DNA of 64,000 bases from Myrica gale (lineage: Eukaryota > Streptophyta > Magnoliopsida > Fagales > Myricaceae): contig OZ005618.1 in assembly GCA_963930655.1 (NCBI GenBank), positions 17,945,001 to 18,009,000 on the forward strand. The letters run 5' to 3'. Positions 10,906 through 20,163 of this stretch are shown here, one piece after another; positions within the stretch are counted from its first letter, which is position 1, and each line of letters begins with the position of its first letter. Both the position numbers and the translations under genes were made by a program. A model generated the notes under the pieces. The model was not told the origin of the DNA. It was given only the letters and a program-made list of their open reading frames with translations, and ran no database searches.

Positions 10906-11910
10906 CCCTTATTTTATCTGGACGTAATACAGAAATATCACTGAGAAAATGTTCAGAAATTTGAAAAACAATGATCTATATCTTTGGAACTATGCAGTCT
11001 AGATCAAGACAAAGTCTGTATATCTGCTGCAAATTTCTGAAAATGACTTCGCATCATCGCTAATAAACGAGAAAGTCATTTCCCATCAGCTCAGCTAGCT
11101 CAGTGAAATTTTAAAGTTGTCACCAACTAATGAAGAATAAGAACAGCTGTTTTCCCTCTTTATTCCTATTTATATGAGGAACAAAAATAGTACCAAAACT
11201 TTTCAGCTGCCATTTTCCCAGCCATCAATATTAGAAGTTAGATAAATTCCTTGATTTGAATTTATGATATATATCCTTAATTATTTTTTGTGGTGAAGTG
11301 TTATTTCTCCCCAAATTAGCTAGTAATCGGTTGGATACAGATGACAACCAGCATCAGCCAGCATATGTACCAAATATAACCTCTTTCGACCACTCTGGTT
11401 ATTCCCACTAAAAAATGATCTGATCTCATATAGTGGTACCTCTTTGAAGCCTAATAAAGGTATGCCCCTCTTGCATCAAAGGATTTAACAGTAGATTTTC
11501 AGTACCTGACCCGTAGTTAATTAGTTTAACTAATCCAGCGAGCCTAATAGAAATCTGCATAAAAGTTTTTAGAAAATATAATTCAAATAATAAAATTTAC
11601 TTCTTACTATTTAAATAATCGTAGATTCATATCCAAATTCAATTGTTTTGTCATCAAATATTTGGTCACTTTCATCTCTTTTATTTAAACTAGCAAATTA
11701 TATATTAGGTTTAAAACGTGGAAATGAGGAATCAATTAATACGTATGCAACAGTTTAAGAACTCATGCAAAGCAAGATGAGGAAACTCCCACGATAGCCT
11801 TACTCAAAAAGGACCATAAAAAAAGAGCTGCCATTTACAATTGATATTACCAATTAGGTAAGGCGGAAAGTGATACTGAGTGCTGTGTGAAAATGGCTTA
11901 AGGAGGAAGC
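10906..11910. other. Intergenic spacer
   Basis: AT-rich DNA between the FAF-like gene and the Copia insertion. No convincing ORF, RNA gene or repeat boundary. It would include distal upstream sequence of the FAF-like gene. Confidence 0.5.
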
Positions 11911-11915
11911 AAAGG

Positions 11916-12303
11916 TCTCAAGATACAAGGAAATTGAGAAAAGCCAGCAGATAAAACATGGTGTTCAACCTGCGGCACTAACTGCAGAACCTTGGAAATG
12001 GAGCTACCATTTGTGGAAAAACAGTGTCCACACGTTATGTCCTCAATTTCCTCTTTGCTTCTGTTAGAATACTTGTATAGGGATTCGTCCTTGATGTATT
12101 TTATCTTGTTGGTTTGCTGCCGCCAATTCCTTTAGCTAGTTTATTTTATTTGTTCTTTGTATGTATAAATAACCCTCTCGGGTTCCTCTGTAATCAAGCA
12201 AATACAACATATTTTTGAATATCAAACTCACTGTTGGTTTCACATCATCATTCTCTCAACTGGTCTGTGACTTATTATTTCACTCTTCATTCAAATTCTC
12301 ACA
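11916..12303 (+). repeat. 5' LTR of Copia element 1
   Basis: Begins TCTCAAGATACAAGG and ends AAATTCTCACA. A TATA-like TATAAATA lies at 12164-12171, placing the probable transcription start near 12195. The left boundary is fixed by the AAAGG duplication and the right boundary by the primer-binding site. Confidence 0.92.
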
Positions 12304-12316
12304 TGGTATCAGAGCC
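12304..12316 (+). promoter_or_regulatory. Primer-binding site (initiator tRNA-Met type)
   Basis: TGGTATCAGAGCC immediately after the 5' LTR. This is the usual plant Copia sequence complementary to the 3' end of initiator methionine tRNA, used to prime minus-strand DNA synthesis. Confidence 0.92.
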
Positions 12317-12391
12317 AGGTTCTTGACCTTTGGCTCATCTTCTTCATTCTCCTTTCCTTCTTCTACTGTCAAAATCCATCCAAGTTTCATA

Positions 12392-15300
12392 ATGTCTACA
12401 GATGAAAATATTGTTAATCCTTTTGCTAGAAATCTCTCACCATCTGAGGACCCCAACAGCCCATATTTCCTTCACCATTCTGATGGCATAAATACCGTTA
12501 TCATTACTCCACCTCTGTCTGGCCCCAACTACCTATCATGGAGCCGATCTTTCACTCTTGCTCTCTCTGTCAAGAATAAATTAGGATTCCTTGATGGAAG
12601 CATCACCACTCCTGCTGGCTCCAGCCACCTTTATGGACCATGGGTCAGATGTAATAACATCATCCTTTCTTGGATCCTTCACTCCATCTCTCCAGAGATA
12701 TCATCGAATGTTTGCTTCATAGGTGATGCCAAGAAAGTATGGGACAAACTCAAAGACAGGTTTGCACAACCTGACAATGCTCGCATTTATCAACTTCAAC
12801 ATCAACTTGGAACTATCATACAAGGAACTCAATCTGTAAATGAGTATTTTACTCAACTGAATGCAATATGGGAAGAAATCTACAACTATCGACCATCACC
12901 AAACTGCTCATGTGGTCTATGCACTTGTGATGCACTCAGTTTTGTTGGAGAAAGGCAACAAGCAGACCATGTTTTTAAGTTCCTTATGGGCTTAAATGAG
13001 ACATATGATGGAATTCGAGGCCAAATCATCATTATGAGCCCCATGCCTTCACTTGACAAGGCTTTTTCACTTGTGCTACAAGAAGAGAGACAGAGGCAGG
13101 CTCGGGTTGCAATTCTTCCTGCTGCAGAAACTTGTGCTTTGGTGGCATCTCACGATCACACCAAGAAGAGAGATAAGTCTGATCTTACTTGCTACAACTG
13201 TGGAAAAATTGGACATACTAAGGATAAATGCTACCGATTGATTGGATTCCCCCCTGATTTCAAGTTCACAAAGACCAAACCAAGGAACAATCACTCAGCA
13301 AATCAAGTCACCAATGTGACAGGACCAACTCAAGTAGCTTTGAGTCAAGCTCAGATACAACAGCTCATGCTCTTGGCCAATTCTCAGACATCACAGCTTA
13401 GCATAAAGGATTCGGGAAAAGAAAAGAATGTCCCACAACCTGACCCTTCTACTCATCACTCCTATATGGCAGGTATGATCACCTACCACTCACCCCCATT
13501 CAAGACTCCTATCATCTCATCTGAACATGATTACCACTTTGTATCCACAACCACTTGCATTTCACAAAAACCCAAACACATCACATGGATAGTGGACACT
13601 GGAGCTACAGATCACATGGTCTGCTCCACCACTCTCCTCTCCTCCATCACTGCCACTTCTCAAGCTTATGTGCAAATGCCAAATGGAGAAAAAGCACAAG
13701 TCACTCACATAGGCACTGTCCAGCTCAGTAACTCCTTAACCCTTCATGGAGTACTATGTATACCATCTTTTACTTTTAATCTTCTCTCAGTCAGCAAATT
13801 GACTCAAAATTCTTCTCTATGTCTTATTTTCTCTCAAAACCAGTGTCTCATTCGGGACCTAGCTACATGGACAATGATTGGAGTTGCTAGAGTACGAGAG
13901 GGGCTTTACATCCTTGATTCCAATTTACTAGGAAGCTCTTTTCTCAATCAAAGTCCAGCAACTACCTCTTTTGATTCCAGTTATTTGTCTCGTGTTCAAC
14001 AAGTTTCAGCAAGCCAAGATTTTCATTTATGGCATTTTAGACTAGGGCATGTATCAAATCAAAGGCTAAATTTGATTTCTTCTCATGCCTCAGATGTAAA
14101 ATGTACCGATTTCAATCAATGCAATATCTGTCATTTTGCAAAACAGAAAAGAAATCCTTTTCCTCGTAGTGTTTCTTCCACTTCTTCTCCTTTTGAGTTA
14201 ATCCATTGTGACATTTGGGGACCATATTCACAAGCCACACATCAAGGACATCAATATTTCCTCACTATAGTGGATGATTACAGCCGAATGACATGGATTT
14301 TTTTGATGAAGTTTAAATCTGAAACTCGAAGTCTTTTGCAATCCTTCATCCAAATGACACAAACTCAATACAATCTCAAGGTCAAACAAATCAGATCTGA
14401 TAATGGACCAGAGTTTTTGATGCAAGAATTTTATAATAACAATGGAATTCTTCATCAAAAGACATGCATTTATACCCCTCAGCAAAATGGAGTAGTTGAA
14501 AGGAAGCATCAACACCTCCTTTCTACTACTCGGGCTCTGCTGTTTCAAGCCTCTCTCCCAACCCAGTTTTGGGGAGATGCTGTCCTAACAGCAGTCCACC
14601 TGATAAATAGGATCCCCACTCCTGTGCTCAACAATCGCTCACCTTATGAACTTTTTTTTTCAGCTCCTCCTTCATATTCGCATTTAAGAGTTTTTGGTTG
14701 CCTATGCTTTGTCTCCACTCTCAAACACAATCAAACAAAGCTAGATCCAAGAGCTAGGAAGTGTATCTTCGTAGGCTATCCACCAGGGGTTAAGGGATAC
14801 AAGATTTATGACCTGGACAGTCACAAGTATAGCATTTCAAGAGACATCATTTTTCATGAAAATTCTTTTCCTTTTCAGCATCATCATTCCCACTCCACCT
14901 CTACTCCATCTCCAGACTCCATTATACCCTCACTCCCTTCAGATGTGGATTTTCCAAACCCTCTTTCCTCCTCTCCATTTCATTCTTTCCCTGACAGAGA
15001 TTCACTCTCACCTCCTTCCCCTGATCCTGCCTCTCCCTCTGACCCTTCTTCTTTTCCTTCTGATTATTCCACCACTTTGCCAGCCACCACCTTACCCTCA
15101 GTTTCTCCTTTGTCCCCACCTTCGCCATCCCCTCCACCCCTAAGAAGATCAGATAGGGTCAGACACCCACCTACATATCTCCTTGACTATCACTGCAATT
15201 CAGCATCTTCTTCCTCACCTCCTCCTCCCACTGCTCATCCCCTTGCACATTACCTCTCCTACACTAATTTCTCTCCTTCTCACAAGGCCTATACACTCTC

Positions 15301-16915
15301 TCTCTCTTCTACCCGAGATCCTACCACTTATGCCGAAGCTGTTCTTTCTGAGCATTGGATTCGAGCCATGGCAGATGAGTTACATGCCTTGGAGGCCAAT
15401 AACACTTGGACCATCACTAGTCTTCCAAAAGGCAAGAAACCCATTGGCTGTAAATATGTCTACAAAACCAAATTGCACTCAGATGGTTCTCTAGAAAGGC
15501 ACAAGGCCCGTTTGGTAGCCAAGGGCTACACTCAAAGAGAGGGATTCGACTTCCATGAAACTTTTAGTCCAGTTGCCAAGATCACTACTGTTCGTGTCTT
15601 CCTTGCTTTGGCAGCTCTTCACAATTGGCATTTGCACCAATTGGATGTTCACAATGCATTTCTACATGGTGATCTAGAAGAGGAGATCTACATGGACCTA
15701 CCTCCGGGATTTCAGCCTAAGGGGGAGTCCTCTACAACTCAACAACATTTAGTGTGTAGGCTGCACAAATCCCTCTATGGCCTTAAGCAAGCCTCACGAC
15801 AATGGCACTCAAAATTCTCTACATCTCTCATTGCCAAGGGTTTCCAACAATCTAGGTCAGATTACTCTCTATTTACAAAGATCCATGATGGCCAGTTTAT
15901 TGCGTTATTAGTATATGTTGATGACATTCTCATTGGAAGCAATGATCTCAAAACAATTGACTCCATCAAGACATATCTGCACAGCCAATTTAAGATCAAA
16001 GATCTTGGCAATCTAAAGTATTTCCTTGGCTTAGAAATAGCAAGATCAGAAAAAGGAATCCACTTGAATCAAAGGAAGTACACTCTTGAGATTTTAGAAG
16101 ATGCTGGTATGCTCGGATGCAAGCCTATCAGTACACCAATGGAACCAAATCATAAACTTTCTCATTTGGCAGCAGATCCTCTTATTGACATTACAGGTTA
16201 TAGGAGGTTGGTTGGAAGGTTAATTTATTTGTCCATTACAAGACCAGATATCACATATTCAGTTAACATTTTGAGTCAATTTATGGATCGACCTTCACAA
16301 ATCCATCAACAAGCTGCACATCGAGTTTTGAGATATCTCAAAGGATCCATAGGCCAAGGTCTCCTATATTCTTCCAAGTCTGAACCAATCCTCAGGGCAT
16401 TTAGCGACTCAGATTGGGCTGCCTGTCAAGAGACCCGAAGATCTACCACTGGTTTTTGCATTTTCTTGGGAGATTCTTTGATTAGCTGGAAATCGAAAAA
16501 ACAAACCACTATATCTAGGTCCTCTGCTGAAGCTGAGTACCGGGCATTAGCCAACACCAGCTGTGAGATTGTGTGGCTGATGAATCTATTGCAAGATTTT
16601 AACACAAAGCATCCGAGACCTGCCCTCCTATACTGTGATAACCAAGCAGCTCTACATCTCACCAAAAATCCAATGTTCCATGAAAGAACAAAACACATTG
16701 AGCTGGACTGTCACTTTGTTAGAGAAAAGGTGCTTGCTGGAACCATTGAACCAGTACATGTGAGTTCAAAATTGCAGATTGCAGATATTCTGACAAAAGC
16801 TCTGCCTATGGCTCCATTTCTTTTTCTACTATCCAAGATGAACACACTTAACCTATGCGTCCATCTTGAGGGGGAGTCTCAAGATACAAGGAAATTGAGA
16901 AAAGCCAGCAGATAA
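12392..16915 (+). CDS. Copia gag-pol polyprotein (1507 aa)
   Basis: Start chosen at the first in-frame ATG (MSTDENIVNPFARN); the frame is open back into the 5' LTR to 12215 but has no earlier ATG. Domain order: Copia gag (about residues 30-220); zinc knuckle CYNCGKIGHTKDKC (267-280); aspartic protease DTGATDHM (Asp402); integrase HHCC zinc region (HFRLGH..., CNIC, about 550-590) and catalytic core (HCDIWGPY, RSDNGPEF, VVERKH, about 604-705); reverse transcriptase with YVDD (1175-1178); RNase H with SDSDW (1338-1342), [10 protein letters not shown] and YCDNQAALHL. All catalytic motifs look intact. The stop TAA lies 36-38 nt inside the 3' LTR, so the last residues (SQDTRKLRKASR) are LTR-encoded. 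A Ser/Pro-rich linker separates integrase from RT. Confidence 0.95.
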   Translation: MSTDENIVNPFARNLSPSEDPNSPYFLHHSDGINTVIITPPLSGPNYLSWSRSFTLALSVKNKLGFLDGSITTPAGSSHLYGPWVRCNNIILSWILHSISPEISSNVCFIGDAKKVWDKLKDRFAQPDNARIYQLQHQLGTIIQGTQSVNEYFTQLNAIWEEIYNYRPSPNCSCGLCTCDALSFVGERQQADHVFKFLMGLNETYDGIRGQIIIMSPMPSLDKAFSLVLQEERQRQARVAILPAAETCALVASHDHTKKRDKSDLTCYNCGKIGHTKDKCYRLIGFPPDFKFTKTKPRNNHSANQVTNVTGPTQVALSQAQIQQLMLLANSQTSQLSIKDSGKEKNVPQPDPSTHHSYMAGMITYHSPPFKTPIISSEHDYHFVSTTTCISQKPKHITWIVDTGATDHMVCSTTLLSSITATSQAYVQMPNGEKAQVTHIGTVQLSNSLTLHGVLCIPSFTFNLLSVSKLTQNSSLCLIFSQNQCLIRDLATWTMIGVARVREGLYILDSNLLGSSFLNQSPATTSFDSSYLSRVQQVSASQDFHLWHFRLGHVSNQRLNLISSHASDVKCTDFNQCNICHFAKQKRNPFPRSVSSTSSPFELIHCDIWGPYSQATHQGHQYFLTIVDDYSRMTWIFLMKFKSETRSLLQSFIQMTQTQYNLKVKQIRSDNGPEFLMQEFYNNNGILHQKTCIYTPQQNGVVERKHQHLLSTTRALLFQASLPTQFWGDAVLTAVHLINRIPTPVLNNRSPYELFFSAPPSYSHLRVFGCLCFVSTLKHNQTKLDPRARKCIFVGYPPGVKGYKIYDLDSHKYSISRDIIFHENSFPFQHHHSHSTSTPSPDSIIPSLPSDVDFPNPLSSSPFHSFPDRDSLSPPSPDPASPSDPSSFPSDYSTTLPATTLPSVSPLSPPSPSPPPLRRSDRVRHPPTYLLDYHCNSASSSSPPPPTAHPLAHYLSYTNFSPSHKAYTLSLSSTRDPTTYAEAVLSEHWIRAMADELHALEANNTWTITSLPKGKKPIGCKYVYKTKLHSDGSLERHKARLVAKGYTQREGFDFHETFSPVAKITTVRVFLALAALHNWHLHQLDVHNAFLHGDLEEEIYMDLPPGFQPKGESSTTQQHLVCRLHKSLYGLKQASRQWHSKFSTSLIAKGFQQSRSDYSLFTKIHDGQFIALLVYVDDILIGSNDLKTIDSIKTYLHSQFKIKDLGNLKYFLGLEIARSEKGIHLNQRKYTLEILEDAGMLGCKPISTPMEPNHKLSHLAADPLIDITGYRRLVGRLIYLSITRPDITYSVNILSQFMDRPSQIHQQAAHRVLRYLKGSIGQGLLYSSKSEPILRAFSDSDWAACQETRRSTTGFCIFLGDSLISWKSKKQTTISRSSAEAEYRALANTSCEIVWLMNLLQDFNTKHPRPALLYCDNQAALHLTKNPMFHERTKHIELDCHFVREKVLAGTIEPVHVSSKLQIADILTKALPMAPFLFLLSKMNTLNLCVHLEGESQDTRKLRKASR
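16865..16876 (+). promoter_or_regulatory. Polypurine tract of Copia element 1
   Basis: CTTGAGGGGGAG directly before the 3' LTR, the usual priming site for plus-strand DNA synthesis. It also lies within the open reading frame. Confidence 0.85.
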
Positions 16916-17264
16916 AACATGGTGTTCAACCTGCGGCACTAACTGCAGAACCTTGGAAATGGAGCTACCATTTGTGGAAAAACAGTGTCCACACGTTATG
17001 TCCTCAATTTCCTCTTTGCTTCTGTTAGAATACTTGTATAGGGATTCGTCCTTGATGTATTTTATCTTGTTGGTTTGCTGCCGCCAATTCCTTTAGCTAG
17101 TTTATTTTATTTGTTCTTTGTATGTATAAATAACCCTCTCGGGTTCCTCTGTAATCAAGCAAATACAACATATTTTTGAATATCAAACTCACTGTTGGTT
17201 TCACATCATCATTCTCTCAACTGGTCTGTGACTTATTATTTCACTCTTCATTCAAATTCTCACA
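16877..17264 (+). repeat. 3' LTR of Copia element 1
   Basis: No difference from the 5' LTR was found by eye over 388 bp. It is followed by the target duplication AAAGG at 17265-17269. Confidence 0.92.
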
Positions 17265-17269
17265 AAAGG

Positions 17270-17958
17270 CATCACTTTGAAAGAGGCCAACATGATTGGG
17301 CGGCCACAAACCCATGATGATGATCAGAGAGACTGACTCATGATAATCCACTATACAATACACAATTAAAAAAAAAACAGACAGAATAATATATGTGGAA
17401 ACAATTGAAGGCGTCGACACGTCTGGTTTATGGGACCCCTTTGCATATAAAGCATTCCCCCTCTCTCTCTCTTCTCTCTCTGATTCTCTTTTGTTTACGA
17501 GACTGTCATTCATGTGGTGTGGTTTATACGTAAATGGAGAAGAGGCCAATACGTCGACCGCTAATATTTTTACACCAAAAGTTAGTGATGTTGATTTTTT
17601 TTTTTCTAAGCAGTTAGTGATGTTGATTACTTCAAGGATATCATTATGTACACCAGAGACAAAGAGAAACGAAGAGAGCCATAGAAAAACATCTTGCATA
17701 CTTTGCCACAGACCGAGGAACGACGCAAAGGAAAGAACCGGCCCAGATATGCGCCTTGTCTACCTATAAAGCAATGCCACTCAAACCCTACAAAGCTTAT
17801 CTACTACGTCCTAGGCTCTGTTTTATTCCATCTTTGTTTTAAAATTCTTCACAACGTCTCGTACGTGTTACCAACTGGTCGGCTTGCCGAAAAGATATTT
17901 TTTTCCTGGCTGGTAAATTAATTTCTCCACCGATTCTGTTTTACCCGGATTCGACTCA
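17270..17958. other. Spacer with a promoter-like segment
   Basis: A TATA-like CATATAAA at about 17443 is followed by a CT-rich patch (about 17458-17490), an arrangement like a plant core promoter on the plus strand. The reading frames downstream show no recognisable domain or splice pattern, so no gene is called. It also holds one micro-insertion (17580-17628). Confidence 0.35.
17580..17628 (-). mobile_element. Micro-retroposon: T9 + CTAAGC between perfect 17-bp direct repeats
   Basis: AGTTAGTGATGTTGATT occurs at 17580-17596 and at 17612-17628. The 15 bases between are nine T followed by CTAAGC. Read on the minus strand this is GCTTAG plus a poly(A) tail, matching the 3' terminus of the non-LTR element at 43.6 kb (...GCTTAG-poly(A)). 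A long perfect duplication, a poly(A) and a LINE 3' end point to target-primed reverse transcription that stopped after about six templated bases. Confidence 0.7.
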
Positions 17959-18877
17959 TCCCGTGTCACGCCTCAAAAATTAAGCATAAATAAATAAAAA
18001 AAAATTTATCACATTTATTGAAAACAAAACATAATATAACGACATTGTTTCAAAACATAAACTTGAATAACTTAAAATCCATAATGATGCTCTCATCTAT
18101 CCCGCCCACATGCTCTCTAGGCTCAATCTCTGAGCAATCTCTGAAAATAAGAAAAATAAAACGGAGTGAGTTCGTCAACTCAGAAAGCAGAGAATAAAAA
18201 TAACTATTCTTTTCTTGGAGCCAAAATAAAGGAAATAAAATATTTTTTTAGCACAGCACAAAAAATAAAATAGATTTTCAGAAAATCCCCTTTGGCATTA
18301 ACAGTAAACCACATTTACCCATGTGGCAGGGCTGTGCAACGACTTAACCGGCGGCCAAACCAAATTAAGCCAACAGTAAGTGGAGTTTGCCCTACTAAGA
18401 CTTAGCCACGTAAGCTAAGTGTGCATTAGGGAGAAACCCACACAGAAACTAATCCGAAGAATGGGCACACCAGTAATGAGTTGGTACCAACAACAACAGT
18501 AATCAATAATCAGTAACAGAACATCGCCTCGGGGTTTGAAAACAGTATAATAAATAATATCAGAACTCAGATTCAAAATCAGAAATGATGTTCAGTAGAA
18601 TATAGAATCTTTGAGAAATAATTCAGAACAGTCATATAAACAATCTCAGTAGGTCTTTTAAAATTTCACATTTCTTTTCAAAATAACATAAACTTGCAAT
18701 AAAATATTTTCCACAAAATTGTTTATGAAAACGCGTTCATAATTTTTGAAGAAAACAATATAGTAGCTCCGCTTACTCGATTTGATTCAACAATCGAACC
18801 GTTCTAAAATCCACGTATTGCAGTGACCCAAAAGAATTGAAGAAAATGGAGAAACTCCACAATGGCCGAAATTGACC

Positions 18878-18879
<2 letters not shown>

Positions 18880-18914
<35 letters not shown>
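18880..18914. repeat. (GA)n microsatellite in the solo LTR
   Basis: About 17 perfect GA units. On the minus strand it is a CT-tract shortly downstream of the LTR's TATA box. Confidence 0.9.
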
Positions 18915-18917
<3 letters not shown>

Positions 18918-19395
18918 TCTCGAAAATGACTAATGTCGAAATTGAGAGGTGTGTTTGACCTCTGAACGAGCTCCCCCTTTTATAGGTGAGGAGAACCCAA
19001 GATTTGGCCGAAAACGTCATTGCACAATCTTGAAACTGATGTCCTTTCAAAATCCCCCATAACACATGATAACTCATTATTTATGAAGAATCTTCGAGAT
19101 ATTAGCAAAGGAATCGAAAGGCCACGAAAATCAGTCGAAAAGGTGCTAAAACGGATGAGAAATCGAAGAGAGAGAGGAAATTGATGAGAGAGAAACTGAA
19201 GGGTTGAAAACGGCGGCTAGGGCAGAAGAATCGAGATTCTAAAGTTTGGAGAAGAAGAAGATCAAAACACACCGTTTTACTTAAAAATCTAATTTGAGCA
19301 AAACGTGTTTAAATAAAATAAAGTTTCATTATAAAACATAAGTGCGCACCTGCGCCTTAGTTGTCCAACTGCGTTTTGCCATCCCCCAGCGCCTG

Positions 19396-19535
19396 GGTTC
19401 GAATCCCAGCATTACATCTTTTTTCGACATAAATTGATATACATATAAATAAATTTTACTGTATAATAACCAACAAACATGCGCCTGACCTAGTGGTCTT
19501 CCCCTTTTAAAAGCTCAGGTTTGGAGTTCGACTCC
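19396..19535 (+). other. Two tRNA-like B-box motifs inside the solo LTR
   Basis: GGTTCGAATCC at 19396-19406, framed by a GGG/CCC stem, and GGAGTTCGACTCC at 19523-19535. Both resemble the T-arm / internal promoter B box of tRNA genes. Neither has a complete cloverleaf around it, so they are not called tRNA genes. Confidence 0.45.
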
Positions 19536-19577
19536 AGCCTTTGCCAAAACTTTTTTTAACTGGGTTCTCACATCCCG

Positions 19578-20163
19578 GATGAAGTACTGGCCTTGTACCT
19601 GGTTTCTAAGAAGGGCCTATTTGGACCATATAATCCATATTTGTATCGCTGTACTAACAGAACATTTAACAGCTTGAAATTGCCAGCAGGGCTGTAGCTC
19701 AGTTGGTATCACCCATGGTTTATTAGCCTAAACATCCGGAGTTGGAGTGTGGGCATAAGTTGAAATCGGTTGCTCTAATGTACTATATCAAAGACAGAGA
19801 ACAAAATGGAAACTAGCCCTTGATATATCGCGAGTTCTTATCCCACTTCACTGATTAGGAATCTACGGTTCCTCACCAGTGACCAAGCCCTATTTTGTCC
19901 TTCGTTTTTTTTAGTACGAGTGCAAAGAGCACTCCCCGGAGGTACCTATTTCTTGCTTTATAAATCATTCCTAAGCTCGCGGAATGGGGAATCGGGTAAA
20001 CGTCAAAGTCAGACTTTAGACTTAGTAGACAGGTCTGAGACTCTCTGGTGGTCTTGTTAGTGATGTCCGATGTTGACGGGTTCGCCCATTAGGCAGTATC
20101 TATGGTCACACACAATGAGGGGTGTTACGCTGGTTGTCCCTCTCCCTTTCTGCATAGAAAAAA
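19578..20163. other. Spacer with a tRNA/SINE-like A-box segment
   Basis: GGCTGTAGCTCAGTTGGTAT at about 19690-19709 looks like the start of a tRNA or tRNA-derived SINE (A box TAGCTCAGTTGG). The matching B box and acceptor stem are not convincing. No gene is called; the rest of the stretch is unrecognised. Confidence 0.3.

Larger units (their letters stand above)
11916..17264 (+). mobile_element. Complete Ty1/Copia LTR retrotransposon with identical LTRs and intact polyprotein
   Basis: 5' LTR 11916-12303 and 3' LTR 16877-17264, each 388 bp and identical by eye. The element is flanked by a perfect 5-bp target duplication AAAGG (11911-11915 and 17265-17269). A primer-binding site TGGTATCAGAGCC directly follows the 5' LTR, and a polypurine tract directly precedes the 3' LTR. 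The LTRs start TC and end CA, a non-canonical pair. Gag, protease, integrase, RT and RNase H occur in Copia order in one frame. Identical LTRs and an unbroken ORF mean a very recent insertion, possibly still mobile. Internal similarity of gag text suggests the decayed element at 45.4-50.6 kb is of the same lineage. Confidence 0.95.
17964..19572 (-). mobile_element. Solo LTR (1.6 kb) with 5-bp target duplication
   Basis: Flanked by perfect TCCCG duplications (17959-17963 and 19573-19577). In plus orientation it begins TGTCACGCC and ends GGTTCTCACA, giving TG..CA ends. Orientation is judged from a minus-strand TATA box CCTATAAAAGGGG (about 18974-18986) followed by a CT microsatellite leader. 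There is no primer-binding site or internal domain, so it is a solo LTR left by unequal recombination. The length suggests Ty3/Gypsy or a large Copia; the family is not resolved. It has two tRNA-like B-box motifs near the right end. Confidence 0.82.

Noticed and set aside
17241..17699. 152-codon minus-strand ORF and 124-codon plus-strand ORF downstream of Copia element 1
   Set aside because: No recognisable domain; they overlap each other, the LTR end and a microsatellite-like region.
19690..19790. tRNA-like start GGCTGTAGCTCAGTTGGTAT
   Set aside because: No matching B box, anticodon stem or acceptor pairing could be drawn, so not called a tRNA gene.
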